A stretch of DNA of 64,000 nt from Micromonospora fulviviridis. Lineage in GTDB: Bacteria; Actinomycetota; Actinomycetes; Mycobacteriales; Micromonosporaceae. The stretch spans positions 1 through 64,000 of the forward strand of contig NZ_BMRA01000016.1 in NCBI RefSeq assembly GCF_014648395.1. Reading direction: 5' to 3'. Shown here piece by piece: positions 16,355 to 25,166 of this stretch (positions are counted from its first letter, which is position 1; every line of letters starts with the position of its first letter). The position numbers were made by a program, and so were the translations under genes. The notes beneath the pieces are model-generated. The model saw nothing but the letters and a program-made list of their open reading frames with translations. It was not told the origin of the DNA and ran no database searches.

Positions 16355-17362
16355 GTGGACGGTGGAGACGAGAAGCGCGCGGTGACCGCGGAGAACCACA
16401 CCCCGCGCTCGGCCGTGGTGGTCAACCCGGTCAAGGTGACCGATCTCGACGAGTTCCGCCGGACGGTGGACGGCGCTCTCGCCGCCGCCGGCTGGCCCGA
16501 GCCGACCTGGTACGAGACCACGGTCGAGGACCCCGGCCGGGGCCAGGCCGCGGCGGCCGTCGAGGCCGGCGCCGAAGTCGTCTTCGCCTGCGGCGGGGAC
16601 GGCACCGTGATGGCCTGCGTCACCGCGCTGGCCGGCACCGACGTGGCCCTCGCCGTGCTGCCCCAGGGCACCGGCAACCTGCTCGCCGCCAACCTCGGCC
16701 TCTCCAACGACCTCGCCGCCGGGCTGGAGGTCGCCGTCGAGCGGGGCATGCGCCGCCTCGACGTCGGCGCGGTCGGCGACCAGTGCTTCGCCGTGATGGC
16801 CGGAATGGGCTTCGACGCGCAGATGCTCGACTCCACCTCCGAGACGACCAAGAAGCGGATCGGCTGGCCGGCCTACCTGGTGGGGGCGGCCAAGCACCTC
16901 CGGGACCGGCCGATGCGGGTCTCCCTCCGGATCGACGGCGGGCCACCGCTGCGCCGGCGGGCCCGCTCGGTCCTGATCGCCAACGTCGGCCGGCTCCAGG
17001 GCGGGGTACGCCTGCTCACCGACGCCGAGCCGGACGACGGCTGGCTCGATGTGGCAGTGCTCACCCCGCGGACGCTCGGCCACTGGCTGGCCCTGGGCTG
17101 GGCGGTGCTGCGGCGGCGCGGCAGCGTGCCCCGGATGGAGGTGTTCCGGGGCCGCAGTGTCGAGATCACCAGCAACCGGGCCCAGCCCCGGCAGCTCGAC
17201 GGTGACCTGATCGAGCCGGGCCGTTCGTTGAAGGCCGAGATCCAGCCCGGGTCGCTCTGGCTCTGCGTGCCGCGGCCGGCACGCCACCCCGACCTGGCGG
17301 TGGACGCCGACGCCGCCGCCGAGCGCGGTGAGCGGCTGGTCGAGGAGGGCCGCCGTGAGTAG
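16355..17362 (+). CDS. Diacylglycerol/lipid kinase family protein
   Basis: A 335-residue DAGK-catalytic-domain protein. It contains AVVVNPVK near the N-terminus, the nucleotide-binding ACGGDGTVMA around residue 75, and PQGTGNLLAANLGL. The C-terminal half has the YegS/DgkB-like beta sandwich. The family phosphorylates diacylglycerol, sphingoid or related lipids at the membrane. The start is uncertain: GTG at 16355 is used, TTG at 16337 and GTG at 16382 are alternatives. Its end overlaps the BrkB-like gene by 8 bp, so the two are co-transcribed, which suggests a shared envelope function. Confidence 0.85.
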   Translation: MDGGDEKRAVTAENHTPRSAVVVNPVKVTDLDEFRRTVDGALAAAGWPEPTWYETTVEDPGRGQAAAAVEAGAEVVFACGGDGTVMACVTALAGTDVALAVLPQGTGNLLAANLGLSNDLAAGLEVAVERGMRRLDVGAVGDQCFAVMAGMGFDAQMLDSTSETTKKRIGWPAYLVGAAKHLRDRPMRVSLRIDGGPPLRRRARSVLIANVGRLQGGVRLLTDAEPDDGWLDVAVLTPRTLGHWLALGWAVLRRRGSVPRMEVFRGRSVEITSNRAQPRQLDGDLIEPGRSLKAEIQPGSLWLCVPRPARHPDLAVDADAAAERGERLVEEGRRE

Positions 17363-18356
17363 CACCAAGCTCGTCCCCGAGACCCGGCTCATGGCGGAGA
17401 ACGAACTCTCCGCCGACGACGCCTGGCGCACCCTGCGCCGGCACGGCGGCTGGCACCTGCTCCGGGACGCCTTCATCCGGTTCCGCTACGGCGACGGCTT
17501 CAGCCACTCCCGGGCGTTCGCGTTGCAGCTCTGCCTGGCCGTGGTGCCGTTCCTCATCGCGCTCACCGGCCTGATCACCGACCTCGGCGTCGATGAGGGC
17601 GGCAAGGTGGTCGCCGACACGGTGCTGGCGATCACCCCCGGCCAGAGCGAGTCCGTGGTGCAGGAACTGCTGGCCGACACCGAGCGCACCGAGCGGGCCG
17701 GCGAACTGGCGCTGACCCTCGGTCTGCTGACCGGCCTGGTCGCGCTCACCACCACCATGGCGCAGATCGAGCGGGGCGCGAACCGGATCTACGGGGTCGA
17801 GCGGGACCGCCCGGCGCTGGCCAAGTACCTGCGCGCCGCGGTCCTGGCGCTGATGGCGGGCGTGCCCGCGCTCACCGGGTTCCTGATCCTGGTCGGCGGC
17901 CGGGCGATGGGCGACTCGGTGCGGCGGCACTACGACTGGGGCGACTTCGCCCACGCCGCCTGGGACGTGATCCGCTGGCCGCTCAGCCTGGGCCTGACCG
18001 TGCTCGCTGTGGCGGTGCTGTTCCGGCACGCGCCCCGGCGCAAGCAGCCCGGGCTGTCCTGGCTCTTCTTCGGCGCCGGCATCGCCACCGCGCTCTGGTG
18101 GCTGGCCAGCCTGCTGCTCGCCGCCTACGTGAAGTACAGCGGCGGATTCGGCCAGACGTACGGCGCGCTGACCGGGATGATGGCCCTGCTGGTCTGGGCC
18201 AACCTGACCGGGATGGCGCTCTTCGGCGGGCTGGCCTTCGCCGCCCAGCTGGAGGCCATGCGGATCGGCGTGGAGGAGCCCGCCCAGCCCGACCTCTGGG
18301 AGCCGGAGGCCGAGCGCGAGGAACTGTTCGACACCGGGGACATGACGGCCCTCTGA
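17355..18356 (+). CDS. YihY/BrkB-family inner-membrane protein
   Basis: A 333-residue integral membrane protein with about six transmembrane helices: LQLCLAVVPFLIALTGLI near residue 55, a long central pair, and ALTGMMALLVWANLTGMALFGG near the C-terminus. The SRAFALQLCLAVVPF and GANRIYGVERDRP segments are typical of the YihY/BrkB family. These proteins are often mis-called RNase BN; their role is unsettled. GTG at 17355 has GAGGAGGG upstream and overlaps the lipid-kinase stop. Confidence 0.85.
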   Translation: MSSTKLVPETRLMAENELSADDAWRTLRRHGGWHLLRDAFIRFRYGDGFSHSRAFALQLCLAVVPFLIALTGLITDLGVDEGGKVVADTVLAITPGQSESVVQELLADTERTERAGELALTLGLLTGLVALTTTMAQIERGANRIYGVERDRPALAKYLRAAVLALMAGVPALTGFLILVGGRAMGDSVRRHYDWGDFAHAAWDVIRWPLSLGLTVLAVAVLFRHAPRRKQPGLSWLFFGAGIATALWWLASLLLAAYVKYSGGFGQTYGALTGMMALLVWANLTGMALFGGLAFAAQLEAMRIGVEEPAQPDLWEPEAEREELFDTGDMTAL

Positions 18357-18424
18357 CGGCCCGGCGTGTACGCGGAGCGGGAATCGGGTACAGCGCGCCT
18401 CGCAGAGGACAAGGGAGGTGCGGG

Positions 18425-19915
18425 GTGACCGCGGTCAAGGAGGCGACGCGCCGTCCGCTCGGCCACTTCGCCGAGCGGAGCCTGGCGGGGCTGCTCGTGG
18501 TGGCCGGCGCGGGCGTCGGATTCGGCGTGCTGCTCATGCTCGTGCGGTTCCACTGGGGGCCGCTCTACCACGCCGACCACGAGGCGGCCGAGTGGTTCAA
18601 CGGCCTGGTGGCGCCGCACCACCCGCTGGTCACCGTGCTCCAGGCGGTCACCGACCTGGGCGGCCGGCCGGTGCTCATCTGGCTGATCACCATCGCGGTG
18701 GTCGGCCTGCTGATCCGCCGCCAGTCCCGGCTCGCCGTCTACCTGATCATCACGGGGGTGGGCGGGCTGATCCTCGACCCGTCGCTCAAGGCGCTGGTCG
18801 GGCGGCTGCGCCCGGTGGTGGACGTGCCGGTGGCCAGCGCCCCCGGCAACAGCTTCCCCAGCGGTCACGCGCTCGGCTCGTTCGTCGCGTACGGGGCGCT
18901 GCTGCTGGTGTTCCTGCCGGCCGTGGCGCCGCGCTGGCGCAAGCCGGCCATCGCGATCGCCGCCGTGCTGGTCCTCCTGGTCGGGCTGACCCGGATCGCG
19001 CTGGGCGTGCACTTCGTCTCGGACGTGCTCGGCGGCTGGCTGCTCGGCGCGGCCTGGCTGGGCGTCACCGCGTACGCCTTCCGCCTGTGGCGGCGCGAGC
19101 GCGGCCGGCCGGTGCCCCCGCTCACCGAGGGCCTGGAGCCCGAGGCGGGGCAGGAGATCAAGCCGGCGCCGGCCGAGGAGCACGTGCTGGATCATCCCCG
19201 CTCGTCGGTGGCGGAGCTGCTGGTCGGGTGGGTGCTGGTCTTCGGCGCGCTCTACGCCTTCGGCATGTACGTGAGCTACCACGCCAAGGGCACGATCTTC
19301 GACACGCTGGACACCGAGGTCCCGCGCTGGTTCGCCGACCGGCGCACCGACGGGCTCACCGACCTGAGCTGGTGGTGGAGCAAGTTCGGCGACACCCACG
19401 CCATCCTGCTGGTCTCGCTGGTGTTCTGCCCGATCGTGCTGGCGGTCTGGAAGCGCTGGCGGCCGGTGCTCTTCGTGGTGCTGGCGATGTTCGGCGAGCT
19501 GAGCCTCTTCCTGGCCAGCGCCCGGGTGGTGGAGCGGCCCCGCCCGCCGGTGGAGAACCTGGACGGGCAGATGCCCACCTCGTCCTTCCCGTCCGGGCAC
19601 ATCGCGGCGACCATCTGCCTGTGGACCGCCATGGCGATCATCGTGCTGCCCCGCACCGACCGCTGGTGGCGCTGGCTCTTCGTGGCGATGGCCGTGATCA
19701 TGCCGGTCGGGGTGGCCACCTCCCGGATGTACCGCGGCATGCACCACCCCACCGACTTCATGGGCGCGATCCTGCTCGGCGCCCTCTGGCTCTCGCTGCT
19801 CTGGTGGGTGGTCCGCCCCAACGAGGACGTACGCCGGGGCAACCGGCCGGCCATCGAGTCGGAACAGGTGCACGAGCTGGACGACGAGCTGGCCCGGGCC
19901 GGCCGGGAGGACTGA
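18425..19915 (+). CDS. Membrane protein with two PAP2 phosphatase domains
   Basis: A 496-residue protein containing two complete type-2 phosphatidic acid phosphatase modules. Module 1 shows KALVGRLRP, FPSGHALGS (His148) and RIALGVHFVSDV. Module 2 shows SARVVERPRP, FPSGHIAAT (His392) and SRMYRGMHHPTDFMG. Each has the K/R-x6-RP, PSGH and SR-x5-H-x3-D triad and about five or six membrane helices, joined by a charged linker at about 230-265. Both look active, on lipid phosphates or undecaprenyl pyrophosphate. GTG at 18425 has GGGAGGT upstream. It may act with the lipid kinase two genes earlier. Confidence 0.88.
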   Translation: MTAVKEATRRPLGHFAERSLAGLLVVAGAGVGFGVLLMLVRFHWGPLYHADHEAAEWFNGLVAPHHPLVTVLQAVTDLGGRPVLIWLITIAVVGLLIRRQSRLAVYLIITGVGGLILDPSLKALVGRLRPVVDVPVASAPGNSFPSGHALGSFVAYGALLLVFLPAVAPRWRKPAIAIAAVLVLLVGLTRIALGVHFVSDVLGGWLLGAAWLGVTAYAFRLWRRERGRPVPPLTEGLEPEAGQEIKPAPAEEHVLDHPRSSVAELLVGWVLVFGALYAFGMYVSYHAKGTIFDTLDTEVPRWFADRRTDGLTDLSWWWSKFGDTHAILLVSLVFCPIVLAVWKRWRPVLFVVLAMFGELSLFLASARVVERPRPPVENLDGQMPTSSFPSGHIAATICLWTAMAIIVLPRTDRWWRWLFVAMAVIMPVGVATSRMYRGMHHPTDFMGAILLGALWLSLLWWVVRPNEDVRRGNRPAIESEQVHELDDELARAGRED

Positions 19916-19925
19916 CCGGGCGCCG

Positions 19926-20729
19926 ATGCTGCGAGTGATGACCTGGAACATCCGGACCGGCGGGCGGGACCGCGACGGCACCGACCGCCGGGACCGGATC
20001 GTCGCGGTGGCCACGGCACAGCGCCCCGACCTCCTGGCCCTCCAGGAGCTGCGCGGCCTGGACCGGGGCGGCGGGCTGGCCGACCTGGCGGACCGGACGG
20101 GGATGGTGCCGCACCTGGCCCGGTCCTGCTTCGGGCAGCCGGTGGCCGTCCTGGTCCGCCCGCCGCTGCGGGTGCTCCGCGCCGGCCGGCTACGGCGCCC
20201 GTTCCACCACGCCACCGCCCGGGTGCAGGTGGCCACCGGGGCCGGCCCGCTGACCCTGTTCAGCACGCACCTGAACCCGTACTCGGGCGGGCGGCGGCGG
20301 ATGGAGGCCGACTGGCTGGCGGTGGCGGTGCGGCGGACCGGGGGAGCGCTGGCCCTGCTCGCCGGCGACCTGAACACGCTGGAGCCGGCCGTCGACCACA
20401 CCGCCCGGCTGGCCGGCCTCGCGGCCCTCTACCGGCGGCGTCACCTGCGCCGCGACGGCCGTACCGTCGACACCCGCGCGGTGGCCCGGCTCCTCGACGC
20501 CGGCCTCGTGGACCTCTGGCCGCACGCCGGCGGCGGCGAGTCGGACGGGCTGACCGTGCCGACCCGGCACGGCGGGGCCGAGTTCGCCGGGATGCGGCTG
20601 GACTACCTGCTCGCCACCCCGGCGCTGGCCGCCGCGGCCCGCGCCGTCCGGGTGGTCCGCGGCGGCGACGCGGACAGCGCCTCCGACCACTACCCGGTCG
20701 TCGCCGACCTGGCGCTGGCCCCGGCCTGA
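19926..20729 (+). CDS. Endonuclease/exonuclease/phosphatase (EEP) family protein
   Basis: A 267-residue protein with the EEP metal-site motifs: MTWNIRTGG at the N-terminus, LLALQELRG near residue 40, STHLNPYSGG, AGDLNTLEP near 145, and the C-terminal SDHYPVVADL. The family cleaves phosphodiester or phosphomonoester bonds in nucleic acids, inositides or lipids. No signal peptide is seen. It begins 10 bases after the PAP2 gene and is probably co-transcribed with it, which favours a phospholipid- or inositide-related role. Confidence 0.85.
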   Translation: MLRVMTWNIRTGGRDRDGTDRRDRIVAVATAQRPDLLALQELRGLDRGGGLADLADRTGMVPHLARSCFGQPVAVLVRPPLRVLRAGRLRRPFHHATARVQVATGAGPLTLFSTHLNPYSGGRRRMEADWLAVAVRRTGGALALLAGDLNTLEPAVDHTARLAGLAALYRRRHLRRDGRTVDTRAVARLLDAGLVDLWPHAGGGESDGLTVPTRHGGAEFAGMRLDYLLATPALAAAARAVRVVRGGDADSASDHYPVVADLALAPA

Positions 20730-20738
20730 CGGCGCGCC

Positions 20739-21377
20739 CTAGTTCGCCAGGTCGGAGACGACGATGGCGATGAAGATCAGCGTGACGAGCTCGCTGATCA
20801 CCCAGGAGTGGGCATTGGCCCAGTCGCGCAACCGGGGCAGGGCGGCGGTGGCCCGCTCGCCGAGCAGCAGCAGCGCGAGCAGGGGCAGGGCCAGCAGCAG
20901 GACGGTCAGCACCAGGAACGGCAGCAGGTGCCACCAGGGCCGGTCGTGCCCGGCGAGGGTGCCCGCCACGGAGGCCATGGTGACCTCGTCGGTGGGCATG
21001 GCGAGGAAGAGCAGCACCCCGAGCCCGAACGCGAACGCGGGCCGGGGATCCTCCAGCCGGGCCATCCAGGACGGCGGCCGGCTGCGCCGGCGGCGCAGGA
21101 AGATGATCACCATGAGCGCGACCAGCAGCGCCAGCACGATCCCGTCGATCAGGTGCCGGCTCCCGCTGTCGCGCGTGCCGTCGCCGACGCCGCGCCGCAG
21201 GGCCCGGAACACGCCGTACCAGACGGTCAGCGGCACCAGGATGCCCAGCGCCGCGCCCAGCAGGAAAGCCGCCGAGCTGCGCCGTGGGCTGCGGCTGGCG
21301 GCCAGGAAGACCGCGCTGATGAGCTGCGGCCCGGCGATCATCACGATCGCCAGCGGCAGCACGCTCGCGAGGTTCAC
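20739..21377 (-). CDS. GAP-family (Sap-like) membrane protein
   Basis: A 212-residue protein with six predicted membrane helices, beginning LASVLPLAIVMIAGPQLISAVFLA and ending SWVISELVTLIFIAIVVSDLAN. This is the layout of the GAP/SfLAP family, named for a mycobacterial protein that helps move sulfolipid or glycopeptidolipid. A central loop, PTDEVTMASVAGT, is conserved in character. GTG at 21377 is the start. It is convergent with the EEP gene, 9 bases away. The lipid substrate is unknown. Confidence 0.75.
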   Translation of the reverse strand: MNLASVLPLAIVMIAGPQLISAVFLAASRSPRRSSAAFLLGAALGILVPLTVWYGVFRALRRGVGDGTRDSGSRHLIDGIVLALLVALMVIIFLRRRRSRPPSWMARLEDPRPAFAFGLGVLLFLAMPTDEVTMASVAGTLAGHDRPWWHLLPFLVLTVLLLALPLLALLLLGERATAALPRLRDWANAHSWVISELVTLIFIAIVVSDLAN

Positions 21378-21418
21378 GCCCTCATTCTGTGGAGGGCCAC
21401 CGGGGGCGCGGGGCGGTT

Positions 21419-21538
21419 TCAGACGAGCAGGTTCAGCAGCACGGTCAGCACGACCGAGGCGACGATCGAGAAGAGGATCATCAGCAGGCAGCCCAGGCCG
21501 CCGCCGACGGGCCGGATCTCCGTGTTTCCGATGCGCAT
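21419..21538 (-). CDS. Small single-pass membrane peptide (39 aa)
   Basis: A 39-residue open frame with a strong ribosome site (GAAGGTGAG, 5-13 bases before the ATG). The product begins MRIGNTEIRPVGGGLGC and continues as one hydrophobic helix, LLMILFSIVASVVLTVLLNLLV, reaching the C-terminus. The positively charged N-terminus suggests that it stays inside. It lies 4 bases downstream of the alpha/beta-hydrolase stop on the same strand, so it is the last gene of that operon. Function is unknown; the size fits membrane-complex subunits or toxin-like peptides. Confidence 0.65.
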   Translation of the reverse strand: MRIGNTEIRPVGGGLGCLLMILFSIVASVVLTVLLNLLV

Positions 21539-21542
21539 GGAC

Positions 21543-22388
21543 TCACCTTCGCAGGACGGGCGCCAGCAGGCCGCGGATCGCCTCGGCGACCGGGCCGGGC
21601 GCGGTGGTGGCGACGTTGTGCGCGGCGCCCGGCACGGCGGCCGTCCGGGCGTCCGGGACCAGGCGGGCCGCCTCCGCCCGCCAGCCGGCCGGGACGACCG
21701 GGTCCCGGGCGCCGGTCAGCACCAGCGTCGGCGCGGTGATCCGGACCAGGTCCGCCTCGATGGTGTTGTGCACCGAGTGGGACAGGGTGGCGAGCACCCG
21801 CCACGGGCGGGCGTCGAGGACGTCGCGGAGCAGGATCGGCGTCTGCCACTTCGCCTCCCGCAGGGTGTCCACCAGCCACCGGCCGAACTGGGCGCGCCGG
21901 GAGCGGGCGGCCGGGTCGCTCGTCGGACCGGCCAGCACCAGCGCGCCGACCAGGTCGGGCCGGCGGGCGGCGAGCGCGGCGGCCACCTCCGCGCCGAACG
22001 AGTGGCCGAGCAGGCAGACCGGCCCCAGCCGGTACGCGGCCAGCCACTCCGCGAGGAACGCGGCGTGCCGGGACACGTCGTACGCCGTGCCGGGGCGCTC
22101 GGTCAGCCCGAAGCCGGGCAGGTCCGGCACGTACACCGGGTGGGTGGCCGACAGCGCCAGCGCCAGCGGGGTGAGGTAGCGGTGCGAGACGGCGAGGCCG
22201 TGCACCAACACGATCGGGGTGCCGTCGCCGCCCGGGTCGGCCGACCGGCGGGTGTGCGTCCGCAGTCCGTCGACCAGCCGGAACTCGCTGGTCAGGCCGG
22301 CGGCCGGCCGGGGTGCCGCGAGGGCCAGCCGCAGCTCCGCCGGCCCGAAGCGCCCCGGCGGCGACGGCCGCACGGCGGGAGCGGTCAC
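21543..22388 (-). CDS. Alpha/beta-fold hydrolase
   Basis: A 281-residue hydrolase with the oxyanion segment PIVLVHGLAVSHRY near residue 60, the nucleophile elbow LLGHSFGAE (serine near 130), an acid in LTGARDPVVPA and the catalytic histidine in VPGAAHNV. It has no signal peptide. GTG at 22388 overlaps the stop of the upstream LLM oxidoreductase gene (GTGA), so the two are translationally coupled and may act on related substrates. The substrate is unknown. Confidence 0.85.
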   Translation of the reverse strand: MTAPAVRPSPPGRFGPAELRLALAAPRPAAGLTSEFRLVDGLRTHTRRSADPGGDGTPIVLVHGLAVSHRYLTPLALALSATHPVYVPDLPGFGLTERPGTAYDVSRHAAFLAEWLAAYRLGPVCLLGHSFGAEVAAALAARRPDLVGALVLAGPTSDPAARSRRAQFGRWLVDTLREAKWQTPILLRDVLDARPWRVLATLSHSVHNTIEADLVRITAPTLVLTGARDPVVPAGWRAEAARLVPDARTAAVPGAAHNVATTAPGPVAEAIRGLLAPVLRR

Positions 22389-23347
22389 AGCTCGCGCAGC
22401 CGGGGCAGCAGTTCCTCCTGGGCCCAGTCCAGGAACATCGGCTGGCTGTCCCCGCCGACCTGGACCAGCGCCACGTGGGTGAACCCCGCGTCGACGAACT
22501 TCTTGAACGCCTCGACGTGCCGGTCGGTGTCCGGCCCGCAGGGGATGCCATCGGCCACGTCCTCCTCGCGGACGAATTGGGTGGCCGCGGCGAAGGCGTC
22601 CGGGCCGGGCAGGTCGGCGTTGACCTTCCAGCCCAGGCCGAACCAGCGGAACTGGTCGTGCACGATCTTGCGGCACTCGGCCTCGTCCGGGCCGTAGCAG
22701 ATGGCCACCTGCCCGTAGCGGGGGCGGCCCGCGCCGCCGGCGTCCTCGTACATCTCGACCAGGTGCGGCAGCGGGTCGGTGGCGATCATGGCGTCGGCGT
22801 ACTCGGCGGCGAGGGTGGCGGACTGCCGGCCCGAGGCGGCCACGGCCATCGGCACGGGCCGCTCCGGCCGGTCCCAGAGGTAGGCGTCGGGCACGTCGAA
22901 GTGGTTGCCGGAGAAGGTCAGCGTCTCGCCGTTGAGCAGCGGCCGGATGATCTGGAGCGCCTCCTCGAACATCTCGTGCCGCTGCTGCACGTGCGGCCAG
23001 CCGCCCACCACGTGCTCGTTGAGGTTCTCCCCGGCGCCGAGGCCCAGGGTGAACCGCCCGTCCGAGAGCACCCCGACCGTGCTGGCCTTCTGCGCCACCA
23101 CGGCCGGGTGGTAGCGCCGGATCGGGCAGGTCACGAAGGAGAGCAGCTCGGCCCGGCTGGTGGCGTGGGCGACCGCGCCGAGCACCGACCAGGCGTACGG
23201 GGAGTGGCCCTGGGAGTCCAGCCACGGGTAGTAGTGGTCGGACATGACCAGGTGGTCGAAGCCGGCGGCCTCGGCGCGGACGGCGTGGTCGACAAGCTGC
23301 TTGGGGCCGGCCTGTTCGCACATGAGGGTGTAGCCGACGTTGACCAT
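22385..23347 (-). CDS. LLM-class F420-dependent oxidoreductase
   Basis: A 320-residue luciferase-like TIM-barrel enzyme resembling actinobacterial F420-dependent glucose-6-phosphate dehydrogenase-like proteins. Recognisable segments are HLVMSDHYYPW, LGAVAHATSR, GRFTLGLGAGENLNEHVVG and PVPMAVAASGRQS. Cofactor F420 rather than FMN is inferred from family resemblance. The first gene of an operon with the overlapping hydrolase and the 39-residue membrane peptide. ATG at 23347 has GGAAGGAGATG just upstream. Confidence 0.85.
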   Translation of the reverse strand: MVNVGYTLMCEQAGPKQLVDHAVRAEAAGFDHLVMSDHYYPWLDSQGHSPYAWSVLGAVAHATSRAELLSFVTCPIRRYHPAVVAQKASTVGVLSDGRFTLGLGAGENLNEHVVGGWPHVQQRHEMFEEALQIIRPLLNGETLTFSGNHFDVPDAYLWDRPERPVPMAVAASGRQSATLAAEYADAMIATDPLPHLVEMYEDAGGAGRPRYGQVAICYGPDEAECRKIVHDQFRWFGLGWKVNADLPGPDAFAAATQFVREEDVADGIPCGPDTDRHVEAFKKFVDAGFTHVALVQVGGDSQPMFLDWAQEELLPRLREL

Positions 23348-23729
23348 GGCGCATCTCCTTCCGGGCGGATCGTCACCGGATACCCCGCGCAGCGGCGGTC
23401 AACCCTGGTGTCCGCTTCGGTGGCCGGGCGTCTTGACGCCGGCCGGGTTGCTGCCTACGGTCAGGCTTAACCGGTTCAGACCCGGGTGGCGCACCATCCT
23501 GTGGTGGGGATGACCGCCCCTGTGGCGGCCCGTGGCGACATGGGCCGTCACAGGACGCCACTCCGAACGGCCGATCAGCTTAACCGGTTGCCTTCCGCGT
23601 CCCATCGCCCTACGCTGATGCCTGCGTCCGCCGGGAGTCGGGCGGCGGCTGTCGGGCTCAGCCGCCACGCCCTCGTCACCATCACCGCACCCCCACCTGG
23701 GCACGGGGGAGACCTCCCTGAGGACAGCC
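23348..23729. promoter_or_regulatory. Divergent regulatory region of LLM and mannanase genes
   Basis: This 382-bp gap holds no gene. Two identical 10-bp palindromes, TTAACCGGTT, lie at 23467-23476 and 23580-23589, 113 bp centre to centre. Self-complementary CG-centred sites of this kind are typical of LacI-family repressors of sugar-polymer use, so mannanase expression is probably repressed until oligosaccharides appear. No LacI gene is in the window. Confidence 0.5.
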
Positions 23730-25097
23730 ATGAAGAAGTTGCTCTCCGTCGCGGGCGCCGCCCTGCTGACGGTCCTCGCCGCCGTGTTCGCCTTCGGGCA
23801 GCCGGCGCACGCCGCCGCCGGCTTCTCCGTCGCGGGCGGCAAGCTCTACGACGCCAACGGCACCGAGTTCGTCATGCGCGGGGTCAACCACGCGCACACC
23901 TGGTACCCGCAGCAGACCTCCTCGTTCGCCAACGTCAAGGCGCTCGGCGCGAACACCGTGCGGGTGGTGCTGGCCAGCGGTGACCGCTGGACGAAGAACA
24001 GCGCCGCCGACGTCGCCAACGTCATCTCGCTCTGCAAGGCCAACCGGCTGATCTGCGTCCTGGAGGTGCACGACACCACCGGGTACGGCGAGCAGAGCGG
24101 CGCCATCACCCTGGACCGGGCGGTCGACTACTGGCTCAGCATCGCCAGCGCCCTCCAGGGCCAGGAGAAGTACGTGATCGTCAACATCGGCAACGAGCCG
24201 TACGGCAACCAGGGCTACGGCACCTGGGCCACCGACACCGCCAACGCGATCAAGCGGCTGCGGGCCGGCGGCCTCACCCACACGATCATGGTGGACGCCC
24301 CGAACTGGGGCCAGGACTGGTCCTTCACCATGCGCGACAACGCCGGCTCGGTCTTCGCCGCCGACCCGCAGAAGAACACCGTCTTCTCGATCCACATGTA
24401 CGGCGTCTTCGACACCGCCGCCGAGATCACCGACTACCTGGGCCGGTTCCGGACCGCCGGGCTGCCCATCGTGGTCGGCGAGTTCGGCTTCAACCACTCC
24501 GACGGCAACCCGGACGAGGACACCATCCTCGCCTACAGCCAGGCCAACGGGATCGGCTACCTCGGCTGGTCGTGGAGCGGCAACGGCGGCGGCGTCGAGT
24601 ACCTCGACATGGTCACCAACTTCGACCCGAACCAGCTCACCAGCTGGGGCCAGCGGATCTTCAACGGGGCCAACGGCATCAGGGCCACCGCCAGGGAGGC
24701 CTCGGTCTTCGCCGGCACCTCGCCGAGCCCCACCACGAGCCCCACCATCAGCCCGACCCCGACCACCAGCCCGACCACCGGACCCACCCCGCCGCCCGGT
24801 GGCTGCACCGCCAGCTACACGATCGTCAACTCCTGGCAGGGCGGCTTCCAGGGTGAGGTCAAGGTGACCGCGGGCGCGGCCGCGATCACCGGCTGGACGA
24901 CGAAGTGGACGTTCGCCAACGGCCAGACCGTCAGCCAGTCGTGGAACGCCACGGTCAGCAGCAGCGGCTCGGCGTACACCGCCCGCAACGTCGACTACAA
25001 CGGCCGGCTCGGCGCCGGGGCCAGCACCTCGTTCGGCTTCATCGGCAGCTGGAACGGCAGCAACGCGATCCCCGCGGTGACCTGCACCGCGAGCTGA
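23730..25097 (+). CDS. Secreted GH5 beta-mannanase with CBM2
   Basis: A 455-residue secreted glycosidase. A Sec signal peptide (about 1-30, ending QPAHAAA) precedes a GH5 barrel (about 31-325) whose start, GGKLYDANGTEFVMRGVNHAHTWYP, resembles actinobacterial subfamily-8 mannanases (motif pieces: TEFVMRGVNHAHTW). The acid/base Glu156 is in NIGNEPYG and nucleophile Glu251 is in VVGEFGFN. A PT-rich linker (about 331-356) leads to a CBM2 cellulose-binding domain (about 357-455) with paired cysteines near its ends. It should cut mannan bound to plant cell walls. A broader endo-glucanase activity cannot be excluded. Confidence 0.88.
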   Translation: MKKLLSVAGAALLTVLAAVFAFGQPAHAAAGFSVAGGKLYDANGTEFVMRGVNHAHTWYPQQTSSFANVKALGANTVRVVLASGDRWTKNSAADVANVISLCKANRLICVLEVHDTTGYGEQSGAITLDRAVDYWLSIASALQGQEKYVIVNIGNEPYGNQGYGTWATDTANAIKRLRAGGLTHTIMVDAPNWGQDWSFTMRDNAGSVFAADPQKNTVFSIHMYGVFDTAAEITDYLGRFRTAGLPIVVGEFGFNHSDGNPDEDTILAYSQANGIGYLGWSWSGNGGGVEYLDMVTNFDPNQLTSWGQRIFNGANGIRATAREASVFAGTSPSPTTSPTISPTPTTSPTTGPTPPPGGCTASYTIVNSWQGGFQGEVKVTAGAAAITGWTTKWTFANGQTVSQSWNATVSSSGSAYTARNVDYNGRLGAGASTSFGFIGSWNGSNAIPAVTCTAS

Positions 25098-25113
25098 GCG
25101 CCGACGCACCACC

Positions 25114-25143
25114 GGTGGCCGGGTCCGCGCGGACCCGGCCACC
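25114..25143. terminator. Strong hairpin terminator between convergent genes
   Basis: GGTGGCCGGGTCCGC (25114-25128) is followed directly by its exact complement (25129-25143). This gives a 13-bp GC-rich stem with a GCGC loop, then ACCCTTTCC. It lies 16 bases after the mannanase stop and 23 before the convergent sigma-factor stop. Confidence 0.75.
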
Positions 25144-25166
25144 ACCCTTTCCGGGTACGGCGGCGG

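Noticed and set aside
18366..18391. SigB/SigF-like promoter (GTGT...GGGTAC) before the PAP2 gene
   Set aside because: The spacing (about 16 bp) and weak -35 are at the edge of the consensus; it would be expected by chance in this composition.
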